Below are positions 14,089 to 26,580 of a stretch of 64,000 bases of DNA, piece by piece. The first letter of the stretch is position 1; the number at the start of each line of letters is the position of its first letter. A program made the translations under genes and the position numbers. Location of the stretch: the NCBI RefSeq assembly GCF_036324505.1, contig NC_086370.1, positions 17,386,600-17,450,599 of the forward strand. Reading direction: 5' to 3'. The notes beneath the pieces are model-generated. The model worked only from the letters and a program-made list of their open reading frames with translations. It did not search any database and had not been told where the DNA came from. Source of the DNA: Eleginops maclovinus. Its lineage: Eukaryota; Chordata; Actinopteri; Perciformes; Eleginopidae.

Positions 14089-15439
14089 CTCTTGAATATT
14101 AACCCGAACCGTGGTGGTGACTTTGAGGGTATTTGGGGTTTCATGTATGGAATTAGGAGGTTATGTGGTGGGGTTGAGCACTGAGAGGATTGTTGCTTGA
14201 CATGACATGTAAGGGTGTTTTTCCATTGTTGGGATGTGGAGCTGCAGGCTAAGAACTGGAGAGACTGTTTAGAGAAATAGTCCTTAGTGTGGATGTTAAA
14301 ACTTCAAAAATATTGAAGACATACATGCTTTTAATCTGTTAATGAGACAATAGTCAAAATATTTCCTGGCTTCTACAGCTCTAAACACCCAATTTGTATT
14401 CTACAGAAATCTTCAACTATGGAGGTTTATGTTTATCAGTAATACACCTGGATTCAAACATGTCCATACATTTCTCTCCCAGACGGATAAGTAAGTGATA
14501 TATCAGAGTAGAGTGTGACAAAGTTCACTCTCTTGTCCTCCATGTTGCCCCGGGCTGGATGAGCTCATGGCTGTGCAGTATGTAATCAAAGAAAAGTTGA
14601 ACAGAGGGTGGACCTGGGTGTCGCATGTGTTAGCGCTAACATCAGTGAAACACACACGCTCGTAGGTCACCATTGTTTATTTTTGAATGGCTGAGGTCTT
14701 GGAAAACGCACATCTCAGTCACTTAATTTATCATAACCATAGCTCAACATGTTTCATCAGATGATCGATACGGCTCTCATATTTATCGATGAATTATAAT
14801 GCTAGATATGCGTAGCTTAGCATAGACTGACACCAGGGAGAAACTCCATGCTGGTTCTTTATATAGATACAAAACAAATCCACCTACTGTACCAGCACCC
14901 TGACACCTAACACATATTACAGCTATTTTCTTTTATCGCATATTACCTTTGTCTCTACAAAAATTGGGAATGTGATTTCTAAAAGACAAGGTTTAGCCAA
15001 AAATGGAATAAGAGAGTTTTCCAAAATACCCTTTTGACTGTGGTAGATAATCTTTCTTTTAGTCTTGGTCATGATTACTATTTACCTAATTTTCAGCACT
15101 TTGTTTTCAAACTCTAAATCAAGCCAAAGGCATCAGCTCTCAAAGCCTGTTTGTTTTTATTGCAATTTGAGCTCAAGCGTTAAGGTTCAGCATGTTTGCT
15201 CATCCTGAAGTAGTTGGTGCAGTGCATTACAACTTAATTATAAAAATGAAGCTTCACGTTGAGTGATATTAATTTCAGTAGTGTTTAAATTTGGGGTCAT
15301 CAAACCAAAAAATTCAATCATTGCACCCACTCTATTAATATTCATAAATCCTGAAGCTTCCTTTTTGCCTCACCTTTGCTGATCCTTTCCTCCTTTCCTT
15401 CCCTCCCTCCCTCTCTCTGGCTCTTGCGATGATTTTTTT

Positions 15440-15830
15440 AGATCACTTCCATTAGCACCGGCATACTGAGCTCTAATTACTCACTCACTCAGCGTTCTGG
15501 GCTGCCCGTCGCTCGTTTGGGTAAGCAATGTGGCCCGTTAGCAAGATGCTTGTTAACTGAATGCACTTAATTATATAAGAAGATAATTACATGTAAACGT
15601 CGCATCTAAAAGCAGCCATCCAGCCCGCTTGCAGATTTAATAGGTGCATGTCTAGGATCCCTGTTTTGTTTATTTTAGAGTGAGGTGATTAATTGCCTGC
15701 ACTGATGAATCTGCCGGATGTTGTCTCCATGGTGGCACGGGCCCAATCGCACAGGCTTTATGAGTGCATGTTTATTTGCCTTTTGTGGATAATTACAACA
15801 TGGAATGTGCTGGAGTTAGCACACAATTTT
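15440..15830. promoter_or_regulatory. Candidate conserved non-coding element with an HMX-type site
   Basis: It contains TTAATTGC at 15689-15696, the complement of the GCAATTAA core reported for HMX proteins. Several other TAATTA-like cores (near 15567-15590 and 15790) lie in a repeat-free segment without an ORF. Confidence 0.32.
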
Positions 15831-16300
15831 AACTGATATTCAAGTCTTTTACCCTGAGCTGGTGACGACTAATGTGCATGTTACCTTACAGCCAAGAATC
15901 ATTGAAAAAGGCACTTAGATTCTCAAAGGATATACAAGACAGCAGCAACTTAATTATGGCCCTTAATTATATAATAAGTATTACATAATCACATGATCTG
16001 ACCAGAACAATATGCATCTCCTTCCTTCTATCGGTGAAAAGAAGCAAAGGGTGGGGGTTCAGCACGACAATGATTCATTTATCAATATTCTATGGTTTAG
16101 GGCAAATGATGCGGCTCTAAGCTGAATTTCATTCAAGCCCCTGTCAAATGAAAGATTATTTAGTGTGTTTTAAGAAGGCGGAGTGCTGGTTGGAGATAGG
16201 GGTCAGAGTTGGAAGGCTCCCCAGGGAGGTCCTGAGAGTCTCGGGGACATCAGTCGTCCATTATGAGCTAATCAGTAGGGGGAGTGTGTGGCTGTGTGGC

Positions 16301-16384
16301 TGTGTGTGTGTGTGTGTGTCCATGTATGTATTGAGAAGGGGGAGGAAAGGATGGAGAGAAAGGGAGCCACCAAGGGGGGGGGGG

Positions 16385-16418
<34 letters not shown>

Positions 16419-16449
16419 TGTGGTGTGGTGTGTGTGTGTGTGTGTGTGT
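16301..16449. repeat. Compound GT / G-run repeat
   Basis: TG repeats (16301-16319) and a GGA-rich spacer are followed by a run of 14 G (16374-16387). Then come GT repeats, a TGTGG-type variant block (about 16417-16430) and more TG to 16449. The G-run may form quadruplexes. Confidence 0.95.
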
Positions 16450-17976
16450 ACAAGGCCTCACTTGCTTCTCTTAATCTCTTAAAGCAGCAGAAGGCAGGAT
16501 CCCCCAGGACGTTATCCATGGAGGCTCTCTGGCCTCATGAACATGGGACAGACACCTCCAGCCTCCAGATGCTTGCTGTTCGATACAGTCCCCAAAACTG
16601 ACATCCACCCATACTCTCACCGGGCTCTTTGCACAGCCCAGGGGACCTGCTTTGTTAAGAACATGATATGGTATTTACAAAGAAATATTTGTAAATGGAG
16701 GCCTTTTGGCAGTCTGTAATGGGCCTGTCCATGCTGGCGTTCCCACCCCCCTGCCATTTTTTAGCAAGAGGGCCCGAAAAAACAACCAGGAGGCCTGAAT
16801 GTCAGGAGACGTTAGCTTCAGCCCTACTGTCTCATCCAGTCAGCAGACACGTCCACTACGTATCTTTGAATCACTCAAACTAAAGACAAACTAACAGCTC
16901 CTTCACTTTCTGCCAAAGAAATAAATCGCAGAGAAGCTTGATGAGCCAAAGTGCACTGATAACAATAAGTCATATTTTATTTCAGGCAGCTTGTGGGAGG
17001 GACCACTGCAGCGGATGTGAGGCTGTGAAATTTCCAGTAAAGACCATTTTTCTTTTTTTTCTTTGAACAAGCACATTCAGATAATAAATTGATGTTTCGA
17101 TTAGATGGGCTTTATTTGTGACCACTCAGGAAACAAATACACCACAAGAAACAAAATATTGAAAGGGAAACTCAACAGAAAAGCCATTGATTTTCTTTTT
17201 TTCCCCCCTATATAGAATGAGGGGGAAAAGCCCATAGCTGTGATGCACTAAGAGGTCTAATAGAGTTGCATATGATAAACTGATATGCCTTGTTTGTGTT
17301 CCTGTAGTTTAAAATGTCATAGCTGGTAAACCCGGAAATATTCCAGGTTCAGTCGATTATGATTTCACAATATTCAATGTTGTTTGTTGAGTAATCTAAA
17401 TCAGTGTTCGCCTTATTCAGTTGAGGTTGTAATAAGACAGGAATTCAACACTCTTCAAACAAAGCACAAGCAGATTATCCTGTCATGATGACCGGGAAGC
17501 CATTTTTAAGATTACTTGAAAAGATAGCACGCTTTATCCATAGAACACTTAATTATACTGCTTGTTTGCAGTGTTCATTTGGAGGATACATGGATTGGTA
17601 GCCTGTAAGTAGAGGCTGCTTGGGGAGGATTGGGTGTATCAGAGACACCTGATCCATCCCCAGGCGCACTTTTACAGCCTCTGAAATGAGACGCATCTTT
17701 GATTTGCTTGCCCTGTAAACAGACAGAGACATGAAGCAGCTCTGGTCTCAGCCTCGCTCAGAGCTGCCAAAGCTTCACCCGGCTGAAAAATGGACACACC
17801 TGACTCTTGACACTTTTTTTTTTAACACAGCCGTATTAAATGACTTATGAAGCGGTTGTGCGGTAATCAAAAATCTTTGCACTAATTATTAGTGAGGATA
17901 TATATTCCTAACCGCCAGTTGTCCTTCAACAATGTTCAGACAGTCTTCACTAGTTTCTCTTTCATAATGCCAAGCC

Positions 17977-18705
17977 TCCATCCACCCATCCATCCATCTT
18001 CTCCCGCTTATCCGTCAGGGTCGCGGACGTAACAGCTCCAGCAGAGAGCCCCAAACTTCTCTTTCCCTTGCCACATCAACCAGCTCTGACTGGGGGATTC
18101 AGAGGTGCTCCCAGGCCAGCGAAGAGATATAATCCTTCCACCTGGTCCTAGGTCTACCCTTCAGTCTCCTCCCAGGCGGACGTGCCTGGAACAACTCCCT
18201 AGCAGGCGCCCAGGTGGCATCCTCACTAGGTGCCCGAACCACCTCAACTGGCTCCTTTCAACGCAAAGGAGCAGTGGTTCTACTCCAAGTCCCTCCCGGA
18301 TGACTGAACTTCTCACCTTATCCCTAAGGGAGATGCCAGCCACCCTGCGGAGAAATCCCATTTCAGGCCGCTTGTATCCGCAATCTCGTTCTTTCGGTCA
18401 TGACCCATCCTTCATGACCATAGGTGAGGGTTGGAACGAAAATGGCCCGGTAGACAGAGAGCTTTGCCTTCTGGCTCAGCTCTCTTTCGTCACAACGGTG
18501 TGGTAAAGCGACTGCAGTACCGCTCCCGCTGTCCGATTCTCCGGCCCATCTCATGCTCCATTGTTCCCTCACTCGAGAACAAGACCCCGAAATACTTGAA
18601 CTCCTTCACTTGGGGTAAGGCCTCATTCCCTACCTGGAGTGGACAGTCCATCGGTTTCCTGCTGAGAACCAAGCCTGTTTTTGAAAAACACACACACTCC
18701 TACTC
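17977..18705 (-). mobile_element. 5'-truncated, frameshifted non-LTR retrotransposon 3' end (RTE/Rex3-like)
   Basis: Three minus-strand frames carry consecutive pieces of a reverse-transcriptase C-terminus common in fish genomes. They are EFKYFGVLFSSEG (18490-18693), VPTLTYGHEGWVMTERTRLR (18363-18572) and QLRWFGHLVRMPPGRL (18161-18361). Each lies in a different frame, so the ORF is dead through at least two frameshifts. A very short 3' tail runs through the hallmark GGATAAGCGGGAGAAGATGG and ends in ATGG repeats (CATC on +, 17977-17998). The short tail and tetranucleotide end fit the RTE clade (Rex3 type) by family knowledge; the clade call is moderate. The 5' edge near 18700 is approximate and I could not fix target-site duplications. 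Confidence 0.85.
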
Positions 18706-19099
18706 ACACTGAGACACCATAGATTCTTGTTGTTTGGGTTCCCTCTTCCCCTGGGGCCTCCTCTTGGCCTGTCAACATGAGGGCCACGACAGGTCCGTGA
18801 ACACACTGACAGCCTACTGCCGGGGGCTGCCCGCCGCAGATTGAAGTCTGATTAGATTGTACAACATATTCAGAGGAAGATAAAACCTCTATGGGAAAAT
18901 AGTTTTAGATGGGGCGATAGAGAAGTGTCAAGGGTATGTTTTTATCAGGAAAGGTTACAGATGTTTTGTTCGAGGGCAGTATCTAATAACTTCTGTTACA
19001 CTTCTTACCGAACAGGTTCTGCGTTGAGACGAGGCTTCATATGTAAAACAGCTCTGTAAGGACTGCTTCGTACTTTTATTGTGTGTTACCAACTCATAG

Positions 19100-19345
19100 T
19101 CAGTTTAATTATTCAGAGTTTGGCATTTGCGTTGATTAATCCGAGTGTAAGGACGAAAGAAGGAATTATTATTTCATTATTGACCACTAATGTAATGTAA
19201 CCCTGCTGGTAATAAATAGCAATGTATAACGAGAGCTTAAAGAGATTAATTTTGAAGTTAATTTATAACAAAGAAGTAGGCGAGCTCGCTTCACTTAATT
19301 AATATTAATTAACATAATTAATATTAATTAATGAATTAACTATAT
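19100..19345. promoter_or_regulatory. AT-rich candidate element with tandem palindromic homeodomain sites
   Basis: The 17-bp sequence TAATTAATATTAATTAA occurs twice, at 19296-19312 and 19315-19331. The first copy sits in a perfect 18-bp palindrome. Each copy packs overlapping TAATTA cores. The 200 bp before it also has GATTAATC and AATTATTATT motifs. No ORF. Confidence 0.35.
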
Positions 19346-19785
19346 TTAAGGATACCTCTTTAATGAAACACAGCAGCTTCACTTAGAACAAGTTCTGTTC
19401 AAAGAAATCTACTACTATATATGAATATTAATGTACTTTAGTTGCAGATAAAAGACATAGCTTTACTGTATTTATTACTTAATTTAAAAAACATTTGGCC
19501 TGCACGATGTAACTCATGCTTAATTATAATATTCATGTTGGCTCTATGTTTTATGGCTTATGCAGCTGAGATATAAGACTGTTTTATTAGACACCTTTAT
19601 GTGTTATTCTCGTATTATCACGGTAATTACAGTCAGTTGTTTAACTGACAACCAAACACAGCAGATAAATTAATAAAGCTGTTATTAATTTTGAGTATTA
19701 ATTGAAAAGTGTCATCATGATCATTTTTTAAAAGTCATTTTGTTTTAGCTTCTCTTCTCAAATGTAAATGGGTCTGTTTCACCTA

Positions 19786-19834
19786 GTGTGTGTGTGTGTG
19801 TGTGTGTTTGTGTTTGTGTTTGTGTGTCTGTCTG
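19786..19834. repeat. (GT)n / GTTT microsatellite
   Basis: GT repeat decaying into TGTTTG units. Confidence 0.92.
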
Positions 19835-20819
19835 TTTTAATGTGCACTTGTCTAACGGGTGCGTATTGCAGTCTAAACAGACTGTTTATCACATTAATGC
19901 CATGCCACCGCTTGTTTATCTAGACAGATGAATCACGACTTAATTTGCTGTAATGAGCTCAGTTGTTTTTAATAAAGTATTCCTAGCAAAGTGAACGAGT
20001 GGAGTGGTGGGAGTTTCAGGACGGAGTATCTGAGTGGAAACATCCTGCTGATGCTTTTTAATTGAAACGCTACATGACGTTTTATCGTGTAGAAGGGTGG
20101 CTATGCATTTTCCTCATTTAATTTGTACGATAAGATTTTACATCTTTATATATAAATTTGACAATCTGCCATATAAACCAAGGGAGAAATGTCAATTCCG
20201 CCCCATGATTTTGGTCTGCTGTGACCTTTCCTGTTGTGGGCTGAGAGTCAGTGATGAGTCAGGATGGAGGGATGGTGAGAGTTGCTCCTCCTCCAGACAG
20301 TCTGCCTCCACTCTGTGAACATGAAGCGGTGCGGTCGGCTAATGTGGCCGGGGAGAGAGCAGCGAAGCTAAGATGTCATGTCTGTCTGTTGGCTAACAAT
20401 TAAATGTGGCACCTCAAGCAGATCAATTTGACTTTGAGGCTTCAGGTTTTAACTTCTCACTCATCTCTTACTCACTTTCTTCTCTCCTGATCTCCGGCTC
20501 TCTTTTCCTCTGCTACAGTTTTTTTATTCACACTTTTGGCACATAATCACATCTAATTTCTTCAATTGCACCGCATCCATTACCTTCCTTCACACTTTTG
20601 TTTTTCCTTGTCTTCTCCCATTATTAGAAATGGTAGCTGTCTGTTTTTTTAAATGACAGGCAGACAAAAAGTCAGAACTTTAACAGTTACAGCATCAGAA
20701 ATAGAACGAGGGCTAAAAATGCATAAAAAGACACGCGCGCCAGACAGACTCCTACTCCAGGACGGAGACGAGCGACGCAGTGGGGAAACACAACACCAGC
20801 ACAAACCAGCACTTGAAAT

Positions 20820-20900
20820 ATCAACGCTCCAGCCTTCTAATTAAAGCCAAGACTAATGGGCCTTAATTGCAGCGCTAAAATGTACCAGTTCTCTTTTCTC
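20820..20900. promoter_or_regulatory. Short candidate element with an HMX-type site
   Basis: TTAATTGC at 20863-20870 follows TCTAATTAAA at 20836-20845. Short and non-repetitive; functional status unknown. Confidence 0.22.
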
Positions 20901-23900
20901 TAGTGTAACTTGACTACACTTCTCCCAATATGGATTAATGGGGACCGGAGCTGCAAACTAAAAAGCAGTTAATTTATCGGAAGATCTGTAAGGGAGGATA
21001 AAAGGGGGTAAGGAGGAGAAAAACAGCAGAGGAGGAGTTGTTTGCAGAGACAGAGAAGTATATTATCAGCCTCTTGTTATTGAAAATGCATTTCATATCC
21101 ATCTCCCAAGGTTTGCATTTGGATAACACTTGTTATTTTTGCTTATTCTTCACATTGGCTAGCACCCAAATCAGTTTACTCTGTTCTAAAGGAAGACAGG
21201 CTTGCAGGACAACAGTTACATTAACTACTTGTGCTTTTAATTATATAACGAGAGTGGTTACTTAGTGAAGAGAAAGGGGGGACAAGGGGCTAGGGAAATG
21301 GCGGAAAAGGAGGGGAGAAGGGGGGGCTTGTTGATGGTGTAGATATAATGCCAGCTTTTAAAAAAAATCTGTTCCTTTTGTATGTTTCTTTTGTTAATCA
21401 AGGTAAAAAGAAAAAGGCTCGAGCCATTTTCTATGGTGAGCGAGACAAAATGTACTCAATAGGACCACAATATACGTGTTTAAATTACTCTTTCCCCCAG
21501 GTGGAAAAACCATTAAGCTTGGTTCACCAATCTGTTTTTTCTCTCTCTCTCTCCACCATCCCGATCTTCCTTTGTTGTTGGTTTACTCTTCATAATAGCT
21601 TTTTTTCAAATCTTGCTACTAATCCATTAGAGGTTGATATTCGTTTGGGGTAATTTCAGTCCATATCTCAGGCATAGGAGGCATGAGCAAGAAGCTTCTG
21701 TACTGCATTTAAACTAATGTGCCTTCAATTCTGATGTGATACCCATTACAATGCTACACACAGGCCGGCATATTGAGAAATGTGTTTTTAATATTGGCCT
21801 CGTTAACATGCCAGTTGACTGAATAAAAAAAGAAGAAAAATAATGGTCAAAGCACTCTGTGCATGTATCTTCCACATTCACACTTCATTACTTTTGTGCA
21901 AGCAGAGAAAAATAAGTCGAAATTGAGAGTGGTCCTTAGATTTGTAAAGTCATTTGGCTGCAAGGTCTGTACTTTGGAGGGTTTCAGTGAGTTTTACCTC
22001 AGCAATAAGTTGTGCGGTGTATAGCATGGTCACTTATTTGCGATGAAACCTTTTTGTGTATCTTCTAGCATATTACAAATTGGAGTAAGTTTCCTAATCT
22101 GTTGCCATTTGTCAGTGAAAACAATATGTTATCTTACACAGCGTTTTGTTAAGGCCTTAGGCAGAACAACTACTTGGTTAAGGATAGGGAACATTGTGGT
22201 TTGCCGTAAAAGATGACTTTAAGGTTTAAAGGTTTATCTTTGGGGTTCATGGTTCAAATAATAACTCATTATTAAAGCAACTTGCTCAGTTCCTTAAGGT
22301 TTTTGACTCCTCCAAACCCCTTTTCTTCCTTTCTCTGCATATGTTTGGTGCTATAACATAGTTCTACTGTACTACTTTCCTCACTGGTAGTAAAAAACAA
22401 CATTACAAAATACAACAGGGCTTTTTCAAAAGGTTGGTCAGTTTTCGGGGCATTTTCTGAAACAACTGGTTCTGTCATACAGTCTCAGAAAGAAGTGTTA
22501 TTTTTTATTACACAGTCTTTTACTGAATGCAGCGGCACGCCCCTATATATAGAGCATACTGTGTACACTGTGACAGTAACTGAAAGTCACTACTTGTTGT
22601 GCTAATTTGCAAACATGTATGAGTGATTTGCATACACAAATGTTTGCTTGAGGAAGAATTTGTGATACGGTCAATGAAAGTGATGGAAACTATACAGTAA
22701 AACCAACATTATACATTTACAACACTGAAATAATCATTACACATAAGCTGCTTGGAACAGTTACTGTAAGTGATCATTTATTTTGAGGCAATATAAACGC
22801 ACCTGGGTTTGAGTAATACAAACAAACATCTGTATTTACATATTAACGAGTAAAGAGCTGAACACGTCCAGAAGTCAGACTCAATTGAATGAACTGCAAG
22901 TTAGAAATATATGGTCTCAAGTTAGATAAATACAGCTGATAAGCACACAATCAATAAAGTTATGGTTAGTTATTGTCAGTAATAAATGCTTGTTTGTGCA
23001 GCTTATTTACATTTTAGTCCAGCCTCCATGAGGTGCTGTGCATGTTTTCACTCACTAACACAGCTGTGATACTACAGAGTGGCAGCCAAAATGCTTGAGG
23101 CATATTTCCAATGCAAAATAGCTTGTCTGTAATGTCACTGAATTTGCAGTTAATAATTGGAGTTTTGAAAGTGCCTGAATCTGATATTGTTACCAAACAT
23201 TGTAATTGAAATGCTGGTTGAAAGTTGAATCATTTATAAGAACCAATGCTTTGGATTGTTTGCCTCCTGAAGCATTTTCCCTTTACCTGCAATCAACAAG
23301 CAAACACCATTTTGTGAATATGTTTGTTAGAATTGCTGTTGTAAACTATTAATTCCATTTGTTCAACACTGTCACCAGGACTTGAATGACTCATTGACAG
23401 GTGTAAGCAAGTTCTTCAAATGATTCCACACATTCACTTATATTCCTGTGAAAAGATTCAAATTGAGCCTGAAGTTCACTGTGACACCGGTCTTACACTT
23501 ACAGCTTTCATGTCAAGTTGACACAAGTACCTGCTGCAACAAAAGGCTGTCATGTGAAGAAAAAGGTCAAAACGAAAGGTAATGTTTTGTTGGTAGATTT
23601 TGAAAACATAAAGGCAGTCCCAAACTAAAGGAAAGGGTTTAAATACTGCCTTAATTTTTCATTGTATTATAACATTGAGGTTATTTCTGATTGATAATGT
23701 TGGCACTGCCTTTTTATTCACTACACAAAATATGCACTTCATAACTTTATGTGCATTTAAACTACAACAGAGACTACAGAGCATTTGCTACATCTGTGTA
23801 TTTCAGGTACATGCTGCTAGTTTCGTAACTAGTATATCATCAGCATTGCAATCAATGGCAGCACAACATCTGTTTCTCACTGTTAGCTGCCAACCTCTTT

Positions 23901-23989
23901 TTTTTTTTTAAATACATATTGTGTTTCTTTAAATTAAAAGTACTGTTTAGTTACACATTTGCCGTATCGGAGTATCTCCAGCTGTGATT

Positions 23990-24170
23990 CTAGTCAATTG
24001 ACAGTTTGACTCTGCCCTTCCGCCTGACCAAACCTTTTATCTTTAATTGTGCTCGCATTGGACTTCCAAACAGACCAATTTTGCCCTCAGCGAGAGCTCA
24101 ATCTGGCTAATTGGTTTCAGCATTTTTTTAAACTGTAAGGTATTGATTACACGAGGTCATCTCTGTTTCA
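23990..24170. promoter_or_regulatory. Candidate conserved non-coding element
   Basis: Repeat-free segment with TTTAATTGTG, GCTAATTGG and CCAAT-like cores and no frame of interest. Judged on motif density and texture only. Confidence 0.25.
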
Positions 24171-24296
24171 CAATTACTAAAGTCTGCCTTGCTTTTGTTT
24201 GGAAACTTGTATAGCTCTCACTCTCACTCAGATTTGTGAGAGGGGAGCAGTAGTTCTACTCATTAGCCCAAAGACCAGCTGGATGGTGATTTGCAG

Positions 24297-24361
24297 CCAC
24301 ACACATACAGACACACATACACACACACATACAAACACACAGCCACATTTGCACACATACA
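24297..24361. repeat. Imperfect (CA)n microsatellite
   Basis: CA-rich with T, G and AA interruptions. Confidence 0.9.
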
Positions 24362-24519
24362 AGAGCAAAAGGGGCACAAACTTACACATGAAACTATCCA
24401 TCATGCTGTATGTGCTTAGAGCAATCGACTTGTTTTGCGTAATTAAACAGTCTGGTACAATGTACAGCCTGGACGGGAAGAGCTGCACTTTTAACTTCTG
24501 TTTATATCAGGCCTGTGGA

Positions 24520-24720
24520 TGTTATAGGGAGACCAATAGCAAATAAAGGGAGAATCAATAGGGCTTCATTAAAAGCAGCAGGCAGTCTTTTGCCTGGACA
24601 CGGCTTAATTACAGTTTCACTGGCGTTTGCTTTAATTGGGGGAATAAAGGGAGTGAAGTGGAGTGAATGGAGGGCATTAGCATATCTATCACAGGGAAAG
24701 GCCACAAGGTCCTGTCCAAC
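24520..24720. promoter_or_regulatory. Candidate conserved non-coding element
   Basis: Contains GCTTAATTAC and CTTTAATTGG cores, CCAATAG, and a spaced pair of AATAAAGGGAG motifs (about 24541 and 24643). The two weak opposing open frames here are unrecognised. Conservation is not tested. Confidence 0.3.
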
Positions 24721-24787
24721 CTGCGGCTGTACACCTCAACTCTAACCTTTCAAATCCTCAGGCAACACAATATTGTGCTGATATTTT

Positions 24788-24810
24788 TCTCTCTCTCTCT
24801 CTCTCTCTCT
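24788..24810. repeat. (TC)n microsatellite
   Basis: About 11 perfect TC units. Confidence 0.93.
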
Positions 24811-26249
24811 GATATTAGAGTAAAAACACTTAGATGCACATTGCAATTAGCTTTTTTGACCTGTTTCTAGTTTACAGAATTATTGGTTTGAGAAAATGGA
24901 CAAAGACACATTATATTAATACGCTTTTAACAGGTTCAGAATGATAACGATTAAGCATGACAAAAGAGGTAAGCATTTAGATGTTGTAGCACATAACATT
25001 TCTAAGGGATAGGTGCTTAAAATTAGCCACTTTCATCTGAAACTACATTGTTCCCTATGCTGTTTTTCTGCACTGGCAAATTTTGTATTGATGTGTATTT
25101 AAGCATAAAAAAAGGATAAGGAAACATAAGTGAAAAAATATATATGTAAATAAGTAATTGCTGTAAAATTGTAGGCATCAGTAATGGCCTAAAGTCATCG
25201 AAGCTCAGCTAATACTTCATTTCCTTAAACGTTTGTTTAGTTTAAACTAGTCTGACAAAGTTACAGCAAAGGCATTTAAGGTCAATTTCGGGTATAAAAT
25301 ATATGGAAATATACCCTAAACAACATGTCACTCATGAACAATCAGTTACGCAACAGGGAAATCTTGTTTAACAACTGGAGTATAGCCTTAGGGATCATAG
25401 CAACTGGTAACAAGCAGAAGTATGTCAATGTTGAACCATTATGCAGAAAAGACGTCAATGCACTTGATCAAAGTTTTGATGACTTGTCTATTATTGTTTA
25501 TGTGACCAAATATGACCCTCTGAAATCAAGATTTCAAAAAAACGTTGAGTCAGAAAAAAATATTTGAGATCTGTGTGTGTGGATGGGATCCCTCTCCATC
25601 CTAGCTCTGTCTTTGACAATGACTGATAGCCAGCCGGGATCAAACCATCCTCCGTGCTGCTTCGGTGGCAGGTGAGCGGAGACAGTTTGAGTCTCATTCT
25701 CTCCCTCAGCAGTTAATAACAATTTGAAAAAGGGTTCAGGGTTAATAACACAATCATTACCTGGATGAGGATGGGAGACAGCTGTAAGCATGTATGCAGA
25801 TGGACGGCCGTCATTAGTCCTTGTCAAACAAGCTGAATAGGCGTGATCTAAGAGAGCACTTCAGGTTTTGTTCATGAATGAATAACAGCTGAGCAAGGTC
25901 TAACATTTAGCTTGTTTTGAGATCAGTTCAAAAAAGGGTGTTGTTTTTTGTACTCATCTTCACAAAGTCAAACCAGGATCATTTTGTATGGGTTGTTTAA
26001 TCAATCAGTCAAAATTCAGGTGGAAATGGTACAAACTGTACATGTTGTGATGTTTCGTGCGACAGAAACGTGACCGAGTGAGCACACTGTGAGGTCCTTT
26101 ATTATTGAAAAGATTGATTTGTAATTTGTAGTGTTCCCATCTGTTCTGGTTACGCAAAATTATGGCTAAACCAGTTAGTAAACACTTTGCCCCATTGTCT
26201 GTTGTTTTGATAATCACCCATAATAGCATCCAGCATCAGTATGGTCTTT

Positions 26250-26580
26250 AAACCTGATTTAGGAGTTAATGGAATAAGAGGGAGAGGCAGTCAGTATATG
26301 CACCGGGCCTAATGTCATTAGAAATGTTTGCGGAGGCTAAATTAAATCAGTCGTAAATTGTGCTCTCAAGTAAGCCAGAAAAACCCTGCCTCGTCGAGGA
26401 GAGGAGGGGGCGGCGGGGATTCATATTTTAACCTTGCGTAGAAAATGCACTTAAACAGATTAAAATAAAATAGGGACCGTGTGGATGGATGGGAATGGTA
26501 ATTGGTGGTGCTTTAATGGTTTCCTGTTAGCCAAGTCGGGCTGAAGGCAGAGCTATTTTAAAGTTGGAATCGGTGATTGA
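26250..26580. promoter_or_regulatory. Candidate conserved non-coding element
   Basis: Repeat-free, with CTAAATTAAAT, GGTAATTGG and AAACAGATTAAA cores around a GC-rich centre holding the 11-bp palindrome CCTCGTCGAGG at 26389-26399. Confidence 0.28.

Larger units (their letters stand above)
9976..17976. other. Gene-free DNA
   Basis: Non-coding apart from listed repeats and candidate sites. Several 100-131-codon frames overlap around 11.0-11.7 kb and 13.2-13.7 kb on both strands. None has a recognisable domain, and their mutual overlap suggests chance. A run of 11 G lies at 12889-12899. Confidence 0.6.

Noticed and set aside
15700..15720. CTGATGA motif as a possible hammerhead ribozyme core
   Set aside because: The required GAAA and paired helices are not present nearby.
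18105..18712. Plus-strand frames of 93 and 133 codons
   Set aside because: They are antisense to the retrotransposon reverse-transcriptase remnant and match nothing recognisable.
24297..24361. Regularly spaced CACA blocks as a possible CRISPR-like array
   Set aside because: Plain imperfect dinucleotide repeat with no unique spacers, in eukaryotic DNA.
25625..25680. tRNA B-box-like GGTTTGATCCC on the minus strand, suggesting a tRNA or SINE
   Set aside because: No matching A-box, cloverleaf or SINE tail can be found around it.
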